Source: Glandiceps talaboti
Taxonomy: Eukaryota > Hemichordata > Enteropneusta > Spengelidae
Direction of reading: 5' to 3'
DNA: 64,000 bases
NCBI RefSeq assembly: GCF_964340395.1
Contig: NC_135569.1
Location: 10,526,540 to 10,590,539 of the forward strand
In this document: piece after piece, positions 36,093 to 47,600 of the stretch
How the letters are laid out: each line of letters opens with the position of its first letter
Numbering within the stretch: position 1 is the first letter of the stretch
Made by a program: the position numbers and the translations under genes
The notes under the pieces: model-generated
The model's input: the letters and a program-made list of their open reading frames with translations, nothing else
What the model was told of the DNA's origin: nothing
Databases searched by the model: none

Positions 36093-37925
36093 TACACACA
36101 CTAGTATACATGTATATGTTAATTATTAATATGAAAATGTTTCAACTTTATTTTATTTTTGAAAGGTAATACATTTTATGTAAATTTCAATAAAGCATTA
36201 TTATACTCATTGTTATGACAGTTTCCATCCTTATTTGTTCCCACTTGGCTGAGCCAGGAGAGGGCTATGGGAATGACTAATATCTGTTATCAGTCCTATT
36301 CCTGATATGCATACATCAAATTTAATTGGACCTGGTATACATTTTGTGTACTGTAGGTGCTGAATAACCTTTAAAGAAGCCCCCAATGGCAAAGCCAAGA
36401 GGGAAGGGGCCCTACTCCATACGGTCCTGTCCGTCTCTGTCAACCTCCATCTCAAATACGCACAAGCCAATTTCAACCAAACTTTCAGTAAACATCAAGT
36501 ACTATGGTTGAATGGAATGCACGCTGTCATTGATCCAGCTATTAGGCGAATTTTTTTTTATATCGTTATCAGTTTTCAGAATGTAATCAAGAGAAGTGGA
36601 TATTACGAGGGCTAACTATCTTGACTGCACAGTAAACAGGGGTAAACTAACCAATCTATGAATAAATTGAATGACGATATTATCACTAAACCACAAGCCT
36701 TTAAGGGAGCCTTCAGAAATTACTGGGGGGGGGGGGTATTTAGGGCATCTCTGAGCTGTAAAATGTGACCCCTCCCCTTACTAATTTCTCTAAAATCTGA
36801 CCCCCCAATCTCTAAATGACAAATTCACTGATAGATGAATGGATGGAAATCATGTGGACAGATTAAAGGGACAGTAGCTGTAACTTTTGATGTTTTTTTA
36901 GTAAGTTTTGTTTTGTATATCAAGTACAGTTTTTATTTTTTGTTCTACAGAGACTCCTGTGTTTGGCAAACGCTTGGAAACATGGCCTGTATATGTACAG
37001 GTATATGGGGCATATACGTGGTAAATTTATCCAGCACTTCAGAACTGAGGAAATTCAACAAGAAACCGGATGTCATGAGCACTGTACTGTACTGATGTAG
37101 AAGTTGAAGTTCTGGCGAACATAAATTTTAAAGGTCGAGTATCAAAACGTACACATATACGGACTCACTTCTGCGCACTGTACTCACTGAAAATGGATAT
37201 ACACATGTATGTCATAGAACACTGTCCTAATACCAACTTTGAATGAGATCTGTTCAAGCATGTCTGAGTTATGGGAAAATTTGGAAACAAAATGGATGCT
37301 CGGCGGCCATATTTGATCGTATCATGAAACAAATTGACTTGCATATGTATGCCATTGTATCACTTTTTTGGGCATAACTTATAACTCACTGATCACACAC
37401 ACCTGCACTTACATACGCACACATTTCTCGATGCTGATAGCACTACTGAACCTCCTGGTTCAGTTATGCCAAAAAGGCAACACTGCAATTTTGTAAATAT
37501 CACTCTGTACTCGTACATATAAAAAACAATCAGTACAGTTCATATGTTGTTAAACAATTTTATTGAATGTATGATGGCGATTATATATGTACTAATAAAA
37601 TACACCAAATGGACTAAAAATATTTGTTGACGATATGTAAGGGAATAACTCTTAGGCATTCTGAAACTTTATACATGTAGCTCACTGAATAATATACTAT
37701 TACATGTATTCATGGGGTGTCACTCTACAAACATTCCAGACAATTTGTTGAACTGTGATTACGCTTACTAGTGTATTTTTAACACAGATGTAAACTATCC
37801 ATCGAAACATAATATGAACATAGAAGTTGTTACAGAGTCCCAAATAACCCAATCACTGAAAAAACTTAAGTCCTTTGCTAGTTACTGATATGGGAAATGT
37901 ACTGGACAACATAACAAAAACTAAT
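36082..37925. other. Intergenic, no gene recognised
   Basis: AT-rich. An 86-codon open frame at 36835-37095 shows no family resemblance. Lies downstream of the AGXT gene. Confidence 0.4.
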
Positions 37926-38060
37926 TTACAACGGGTAACACTGCACTTTCTCTATGTGCTACACTCATTGATAGCATTCATATTACGAGTATTAAACACT
38001 GAAGTAAAGCACTTTCTCTATGTGCTACACTTGTTTATAGCATTCATATCAAGTACAAAT
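37926..38060. repeat. About 63-65-bp repeat, two copies, shared with 9.1-9.4 kb
   Basis: GTAACACTG...CACTTTCTCTATGTGCTACACTC ... ATAGCATTCATAT is the same unit as the array in the - strand sulfotransferase intron. Confidence 0.8.
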
Positions 38061-38587
38061 TCAATCTAGAAGCACCAGACTGGAATGAAGAAGATCTCAA
38101 TGAGGTGATGATACCCCCAATTTGAGCGAGGGCGCTGTATTCTCAATTTCCTGTTTGCAGTCTGAAATGGCCTATTTGATAACTTGTCTAATGCCTAACA
38201 CATTAGGAAATGCCACTCACTTTTAATGATATTTGTGTCAAATGCTATCACGTTTACACCGTGTACTAATATCTTGCTATTAATTTCTTTACAATGATGG
38301 CTTCACTTTTACAAGTTTATCAAAATTAGTGTTGAAGCATGTCAAAAATTACTCTTGGTGATAAAATTTGGTGGGAATTTTTGGCGGGAATGTGTTAGGT
38401 ACTGAAGAGGTTACGAAAAACTATAGAATTGTCATTTACAAGACCAAAAATATATAGTGTGATATCGTATTCATCTACATGTCACAACTGGGAAAAAATT
38501 ACAGCACATTTGAAGTTCCAACGCGTAATTACATCCCAACAGCCTTTTCTAAAACCCTGGTACAAATGTATTAGTCAAATTTCAGTT

Positions 38588-38686
38588 TTATTTTTTTACT
38601 GCCTCAATACCCTCTTTTAATGCTTTTAAAGCAAGATCAACTTTTTCCTTTGAAGCGTTTTCTCCCATCAAACCAATTCTCCATAC
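38588..38686 (-). CDS. AGXT: AGXT alternative terminal exon b, no PTS1
   Basis: Acceptor TTTTTTCAACAG just above 38686. The exon reads [18 protein letters not shown]...EGIEAVKK then TAA, 32 codons plus stop, in the same phase as exon a; 23 of 32 residues match exon a. The C-terminus is VKK with no PTS1. An AATAAA overlaps the stop codon on the reverse strand (38587-38592). It is a tandem duplicate of exon a, lying 1.7 kb further downstream. Whether it is used instead of exon a cannot be told without transcripts, but it is intact and its changes look conservative. Confidence 0.82.
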   Translation of the reverse strand, partial: VWRIGLMGENASKEKVDLALKALKEGIEAVKK

Positions 38687-41600
38687 CTGTTGAAAAAAGA
38701 GAGAGTTGTACATTTAACAGGTGCATTTGATGACAATGTATACATATAAAGCTTGCGTGTTTGCAATAGCTTCCTAGCATGCAAAAGACTACGAAAACTC
38801 AACTGGTTTATGTATGAGAGAGTCACTACTACAAAAAGCTGACTAAACACAGAATGCAGACAACAGTACTTAGATTTTTGTAAGTATTTATGGTTTTCTG
38901 GCTCGACTGCGACCTGCTAAAAGCTAACTTCATTTGTAAGCTATGTGTGGGCCACTTTTAAAGTAACGTTAATAATGTTACCTGGTGATTGTGAACTCTA
39001 TCTAAGAAATGAAGACAGCCTACAGGCTGCTGCTATGTACTACCAATTGGTGGAAATCCATTAAAGTTATATGCTTTCCTAATACCTGGCTGTGATGTAT
39101 ATCTCTCCTTGAAGTCTATCTCTCCTCATACCTGGCTGTGATGTATATCTCTCCTTGAAGTGTATCTCTCCTAAAACTTGGTGTGATGTCTATCTCTCCT
39201 CATACCTGGCTGTGGTGTCTATCTCTCTTTGATGTCTAAATTTCCTAAAACTTGGTGTGATGTCTATCTCTCATACTCTCCTAATACCTGGCTGTGGTGT
39301 CTATCTCTCCTTGATGTTTATCTCTCCTAAAACTTGTTGACTTTGTGGTGTTTATCTCTCCTTGATGTCTATCTGTCGTACAACTTGCTGTGATGTCTAT
39401 CCTATGTATCATCCTACAGCTGCTACACTACACAAGACTACATGGACACTTGCAACACAGGGTTCTTCCCTAGTTAGTAACTTCAGTCATTCTAAAACCA
39501 TTAGTTGTCTTCACCTGTATTCCTTAGGATGTTACTTTGAGTGTTCACTGAATCAGATGCAATCTAAACTAACTTCATGGCCCAAAGTATTGATGTTAAA
39601 CTGAAATATGAAATGCTGCCAACAAATTCAAACTTTTAAGTTATTAGTCTGCTGTCATTATCCCTATTTAAATATATAAACTATTTACATGTTAACCACA
39701 CAAAACTGTCTACACAGTATTTGACATTATGCACATAAATTTACAGCTCAAAAGCAAGGTACTGATTTGAAACAGACAAAAGGATGTGAAGAACACTAAA
39801 GACTCTAAAGGGGAACTCCTTTCTGGAAATAAAGCATTTTTGTAAACTTTTGGTTCTGGAGAATCACTTCATGTATTTACATCAAAAAAAGTATGTGATT
39901 ATGTGAGAATTGAAACTTGTTCCTCATTCATTGTTCTGTGGACACACGACATGGTCTGATGGAAGTCAGCAGACATGCGTATGTACCGCAATAGCAGAAT
40001 ATAACTATTAATTCTTATTGTTTTATTTTAAGGTTATTAGAACTTTGAACTCCAGAACTCAAAAGATTAGAAAGACGTCTTTATTTCCTGGAGTGGCATC
40101 CTGATGTACAATAAGTCACATATGTGTTAGTATTGTAGCAAAAACATAAATCCACAATATATATTACCTGTATGACATGTTAGATAACTTTTATCATGTG
40201 CTTGATTATGATATTTCATTCTAATAACCCCCCACCCCCACCCTCAGGTGTTCTAAACACCACTTCATAAAACCATATACCCATGTTCATAAAGATTAGT
40301 AGGAACTGTGAATCATGTCACCATGGCTACACATCTAAGGTCAGAGGTCATCTCCTACCATTTGCATAGTATCTTCTCTGTTTATAGTTTAGAGAGTTTA
40401 CAGTTCTCTATGGCCTCTTTTAATGCTTTCAGAACTAAATCCACATTTTTCTTTGTACAATTTTCTCCCATTAAGCCAATTCTCCATACCTGGTGGGAAA
40501 GAAGTTGTATTACTTTTCTTGTTGTATTTTTAAATTGGCTATTGCTACACCGGAGCATTTATTTTACTACTCACTACTTCAAAACAGTGAAATTTGCATA
40601 ACAAACACAAATTATGGGAAGATGCACTATTTTCTAGGGAGAGCCTTGAATATGCAGTGAAATTATAGGGTGAAACCCATAACTTTATAAAGGCCTGGGT
40701 AGACTGACTATTAGATGAAATCATAAAGTGGAACCCACTACTTTATGAAGGCCTGGCTAGAACCCTGATTACTTGGTGAAATCATCATGTCCAGGAACCC
40801 ATAACTTTATAAAGGTCTATGGAGAACCTTGTTTAATACTAGTAGGTGGACTCATCTGTTGAAAACAAACTACCATTGCCTATAAAGTATGAATAATCTT
40901 TGATCACTTCTCACCTTTCCTGCAGATGGTCCAAGTCCACCAGAGATCTCTACAGCATATCTGTAAAATAGAATCACCAATACAGTAACTTTTGTAAAAT
41001 ACAATTCTACAGATGCCAGAACCTTTACTGTATGAAGACATGGGAGAACCCAATCTAATTGAAATCCGATGTAGATGTCGGCTAATCGTTCAGTACTATT
41101 TTACCTTAGTTATTTTGCCTGCATTGACCTTCGAGGTACATGTTTACGTTTTTATCCTGATCGCCTCCTGAATCAGGATAAAAACGTAAACATGTATCTC
41201 GAAGGTCAATTCAGGCAAAATAATGAAGGTAAAATAGCAATGAATGATTAGCCGACATCTACATCGGATTTTAATCAGATTGGGGAGAACCTTGCATTTA
41301 CTTACATGAAAACACAATGGATAACCATTTGTACAGCTACATTGTTATATGTATATACATTTTGTACACTGACTTTTTCATGACATAACATAATAATACT
41401 TTTAAATTATATATTTTTTCTAATTTAATATAGTGCTTTCCCACACTGTTCAAAGCATTTTACAATTATTACCCCTGGTATGGATCTATAGCAGCACAGC
41501 AGCCCCTTTATACTTCCTCAACTCCCTGGGGAGCATACAATCCATTGCAGCCTTTTATAAGTGCATAGGATTACAGCATTCACATTGCAACCTCTATCCC

Positions 41601-44600
41601 AAACTATACAGCTGGATTCACTGTGGGCACAATTGTGGTTCAAATCTCACTCAAGGACTTTAGCCATTCAGAAACAAAGAGCAGTAGCAAGTCTTAAACC
41701 CACAACCTGCAGATTCCAAGCCAGCCATGCTAACCATTTACCCATCAAGACTCCATTAGCTACAGTTAGATATACTTACTTTTTCATGACATAGACAGTT
41801 ACTGCCTTCCAATCTACACCTTCCGGTACTACGACAGTGTTTACAGTTGGCAGTCTCCATTCCTTATTCTTCACCAACATCTGTAGACCCATCGCTTCAA
41901 CACCTTTATACAAGTATTCAGCACACTCCTGGTGTCTGGTCCAACAAGCTTCAAGTCCCTGTGTGACAACAAAATATCATATGTGATGATTTTAAAGGGG
42001 ACAATGTTGACGCTGACTTTAACTTAGCCATATTTCTTTATGCTTAGAGGACCCAGAAGTTATTTTCTGCAATCCTGCATTGTCCGACCTAGTTAAAATA
42101 CAGTTATAAATATTGGGAAAGTTGGTTTAGCAGAGGACTGTACAATGAGGTATGGTAATGTGGCAGGCAAATAATGTTAGGAACTTCTTTTCGTTCTCAC
42201 AGCTGCTGTCAATGCTTTGTTGGATTTGGTTTCAAGAAGTGTGATGCTCAAAGTCAATAAACTGCACTCAGTTAGATAAATATAAGTTATCTTAGGGATG
42301 ACTGTACAATGTCATACAAGCTCAACAAGTGAACTTCGTTTGTTTAGTGGGGAGGGGGTCTGGTGTCAAATGCAATTGCTGAACTTCATTTTCACAATTT
42401 TAACCAAATTTCCAAAACATTTACGCCTTCAATGCTAACATGTTCTGTATTTACTACTGAGGTGTTGATAAGTTGATTAAAATTAACTTCTAATGTGAGA
42501 TAGTGATGGGTTTACAGTGGTATTTTGATATGTTTACCATCATCTCAGTAAACAGGTTCATAAGGTTGGAAATTCATGTTTACCATCATGTGTTTACATT
42601 GCATCAATTGTAGTGGTGTGACCACTACAATTTTCATCATGGTTTACATCATATATAAATGTGTCACGTTGCACTTGTGAACGTTCGTTTAGGGGCGAGG
42701 GTTTTGTCCAAAATAAACGATGTTTGTTTATTGAGCTTGTGGGACATTGTGTGATCATCCCATACTGAGCAAAACTCACAAATTGTTCACAAAATCATAG
42801 ACTTGTAGGGTGTATGATTGAACAACAAGTTTAGAATGTTGAAATTACGTACCTCTTCTGCCAAGCCAGCTAAAGCCTCCCTTAAAGCATACATACTACT
42901 TATTGGCCCTGTGTGATGATATCTGCATGGTAAGAATTGAAATTGTCAAGTTCAAGGCCACAGGAAGTAATATTCCTGCAAAATTCAATCTTAACTTAGC
43001 AATTACTACTTACAGGAAAGGTCCAATTAAATACATTTGCATATTTAGATAGCTTATCTTTGTGTTTTTAATTGATATGTATATGAATTTTAGAAATAAA
43101 ATGAAATGTATTGAAGTTATGTTCCTTTGAAATGTCAAAATTCAGCTATGTTGAGTCTCACTGTGTGCTGCCATTTTGAGAACTTTTGCCTCGAAGGATG
43201 CTGGAAAAACTCCCTGCTTGTGATGTCACGTCATCCTAAATGTCCACCACCGACTTTTGCTTCAGCACTTACAGTCCCACAGACATTGTATTGGTGTACT
43301 CAAGAAGGTGAATTTAAATTTCACCTGAAAGGAATATAGTGTTATGGGTCATAATTGTAAACTGAGATGGACATATCAATAACTAGAAAATTTGGCAGTT
43401 ATAACTAAACTCCGACCAAGTTCCTGAGTTAGCCTGTCTTAAGCTGTGCTATAAGGCCAAAAGAATGAAAGAAAAGAATTGTTTTTGGTCAGCACGCACA
43501 TCATTTAAATACCCTCGCGTTGGTCTTTTTTTTGTGTTGTCCAGCCCATGAGGCCTGCAGATCTGGGGGAACACAAAAATAACCCTCCGTACTTCAGTGA
43601 AGACAACTGCAGTTGAGAATTGAAAAAAAAAATTGTCTCGTCGCACCACAAAATGTCCTGACTAGAAACAGTTTTTTTTTTTTTGCCTAACTACCCACTG
43701 ACAATAATTTTCTCTATTTATCAAAGAGTAATCTTTCATTTCTTAGTATTTGAATGAATTATAAGCAAATTGTTGATATCACCAAGGCTGCCTAGTGTAC
43801 TGCACATACTACCTTACACCCATCCATACAGTAAACTAACAACTTCACTGCAAACTTTGAACTCAGTGCCGTCTCTGGTGTTATGTGCTATGTAACAAGC
43901 TACATGTGAGTATGTAGTGATAGCACTATATACATCACGTATCTGATTAATGGTCTTTATAGCGATCAATGAGGTAGAGTTTATTATTATGATTGTAACA
44001 ATGGAAGAACTCCTAACAACTGGATAGTTTTCACACAGCTTGTGGCAGGCAAACTTGAATGGTTGAAAGAATTAGGTTGTAGCTACTGACATGTGGACTT
44101 TACTGATATAACTAAAATGATGTAGGCTTGGTGTTTCACTCACGGGACATTATGTTTTCGACACAGAGTTAGACATATTTCAACTCTGGACTAATAATAT
44201 AAGTGCATAAGGCCAAAAAAAGAAGAAGAATTGTTTGTGGTCAGGACAGTTTGTCTAAAATGGTGCGATGATGCAATTTTTTTTTATTCTCAACAAACCT
44301 GTCACTTAATCTACTGTTTATGGCAGTTACTGTTCTTTTTATTTAGTACTTTAGAACAAGTGTGTATGTGGGGCAGATGTCATTTACTTATTCATGATTG
44401 GCTCTACAGTTGTCCTCACTGAAGTAGGGAGGGTTATTTTTGAGTCTGCAGACTGCATGGGCTGGACAAACACAAAAAACCCAAGACCGACACAGGGTAT
44501 TTAGGTGATGTGTGCGCTGACAAGAAACAATTATTTTTTCTTTTGCATAATAAACTTGAACTTACGCTCTTGGCCCATCATCACAACCCCAGTAATTTGC

Positions 44601-47600
44601 CAGGCAATTAGCATCAAAGTAGTAGGAAGCAACTCTGGTCTTCCTATTTGCAATCTTTGCTCTGTAGGGATGAAAAGGTAAGTATGATAGCCTGACACAG
44701 ACACACAATCCTAGGTAAGTGATACAGTACATTATTACCAAAACATATAACTAAAAATTGTTGATGTTAAAATTACATGGGCCAGATCTGAATGATATTT
44801 CTGTCATCTTAGTTTTATTAGATGAATTACATACTACTCTGGCAATCGAGGTCTCGGTTTACTAAGATAGACACAGATTAGAACTATTATTATTAATTAA
44901 TGTAGCGATTCCTCTATCTGTTATGTGAATCTAATCACCCTGTGGTCAAGATAATTTAAACATCGGAAGTCCCTTACACTGTAAGATAATCAAATTAAAC
45001 CAACATCCATTCAGAAACTTTTATAAACTTTTATCAAATTTTAGTAAACCAAGACCTTGGTTGCCAGAGTAGTACATTTATATATCAGCATGTCACAACA
45101 ACAGTTTCGGATTGTGTCTATCTTAGTAAATCAAGACCTCGGTTGCCAGAGTAGTATATCAACATGTCACAACAATAGTTTCGGATTGTGTCTATCTTAG
45201 TAAATCAAGACCTCGGTTGCCAGAGTAGTATATCAACATGTCACAACAATAGTTTTAGTTTGTGTCTATCTTAGTAAACCAAGACCTCGGTTGCCAGAGT
45301 AGTATATCAACATGTCACAACAATAGTTTTAGTTTGTGTCTATCTTAGTAAACCAAGACCTCGGTTGCCAGAGTAGTATATGTTATTGTACTTATTGAAA
45401 CATGTTTGATCACAACTGGTAACAATTAGATCTGTACATATTGTATTGTTATGTAACAAAAAATGGTGTGAGAGATGTACAAAACATTGTACCACCTAAT
45501 TTAAATGTGAAAGTCTTTCTAGTTTGGTATAATGATTCTCAGATATCACTTACCTAGCTCTTGGTCCAAAGGTTATAGGAGCAGAACCAGGTGGTGCACT
45601 TAGTACTTTTTGGGAACCACTATATACCACATCCAGATCTAGAAATCAAAACATAACATTATCAAAATAAGTGGTCATAACATGAAATTATTTCCAATAC
45701 CTCATTACTGCATTAAAATCTCTGATCCTGATGTGTATAAAATGTAGTAGTATACAAGTATTTTTCAAATTTTCAAAAACAATTTTAACTTGAAAATGTC
45801 CAATACATTACTAGTATCTGAGTGAACAAGTCTTCATAGAACACACAGTTCCCTAAAATACTTTACTTCTATGTTATTGAATGCGGTTATGGTTTTAATT
45901 GTAAATTGACACATCTATTTCCATACACTTGTAAGATTTAAAACAACTAAATCTCTGGACACTGAAAATGTTTACTTGTACAAATGTACTGAAATTTCTT
46001 ACCTAATTCATCCAGATAGAATGGTACTCCACCCAAAGATGCAACGGTATCAACAATTACTATACAATTATACCTAATGAAAAGACAAAGTGACATTTAT
46101 GTTAGAAAGAAAATTTGAACAGTCTGTGTAGTGAGAAATTTAGTCTAGTTCCTGACAGGGACCATATTACATGTGTACATCATCACTTCCCCAGTCTAGT
46201 CAATCCCGTTGCTCGAGCACAGATATCTGTACTCCCCCTATGGCATTCATATACAAGCGACCTATCGGTCAGAATAGCTCCGCTGTTTGTTTTTTTAATT
46301 TTATTTTTTATTTTGGTGACACGTAGAAGTGGTTCAGTTCTTCAGCTCTTCACTATGCAGTTTTGTTTTAGCGATGCAATAAAGTGGTTAGTGGTTCATA
46401 TGATGTCTCACTGTAAAACACATTTTACACAGAAGTTGGTATTAATGTATTGTACTTTTATACCATAGTCACCATTTTATAACAAAAATCTACTGTTATG
46501 AAAAATTGCACAAAATCTCAGAAAAAAAATGACTGGGAAATGCACACAAGAAAAAGAAAAAAAAAGATGATTTTGAGGTTGGCTATAAATAATTCCATTG
46601 TCTTACAGCTTTAACCCTGGGAAATTTTAATGATGAATGAAATAAACTAGGGATCTACAATAATTTTGAGGCAATTTGAATTTCAATTTTCTAACAAATT
46701 TACCAAGTCAACAACATTCAACTTGTACAAGTTGAGTAGATATATATAGGGAAGAAATGTATTAATCGCCATCTTAGTTTCCGGACGGCGACAATCCCCG
46801 CCAAGTACCAGAAAGAGAGTCATTCTGGCATCCATACGTTACAGTGGTAACACTCGTTCATGTTCTATTACCTTTCATAAAGAAAACACAACGAAATGGT
46901 TGAAGTGATCTTTTTTTTAAATTTCTTTTCATCACAACAACAAAATCTGCGTGATCAAAAGTGTTGTAAACTAAACCAGAAAGAATTATCGGACTGGCTA
47001 AACTTCCCGATGAACTGGAGTAAGGTCCAAGTCCAAGTAAGCCTCAATAGTACGTGAGAAAATCGTCTCAAACTAGCGATACAACTTTCAAAATATAACT
47101 TGACATGTCTTCATTTGTTAGATTTATACAATTCAAGATGCGTTTTCACTCGAAAACAACAATTCTGTGAATAATGACACTCTGAACGCAGCGATTTCTC
47201 GGACGATGTTACCACTGTAACGTATGGCTGACAACGACTTGCATCTGGGTACCTGGGGTTGTCGCCGTACGGAAACTAAGAAAGATGGAATTTACAGTGT
47301 TTCTTGTGATCGGCGCGGCGCCTGTCAGCAGACTCGGCCATTTTTTTTCATCATTCCATTGTATTTAAACCTTGTACTTGACATTTCGCAATATTTATAA
47401 TTCTCAACAAAATACCTCAACATGCCTCACTTCGCTCGTACTCAAAGCAGCCCCTCGCGGTATGATCACTGATGACATGACGAGAGAACCTTTTCGGATT
47501 TACATGTAAAACGGGGAAAGATACGCAAAACATAATGCAAAGTCTGAAGCCAAATTAAAGTTGTGATTATTTTAATTATTTTTACTTGCCAAATATTTGC

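Noticed and set aside
36835-37095. 86-codon open frame
   Set aside because: No family resemblance, no splice or start context, in AT-rich intergenic DNA.
43127-43339. Extra AGXT exon candidates in introns
   Set aside because: The phases of the listed exons close without gaps and no further segment aligns with the family.
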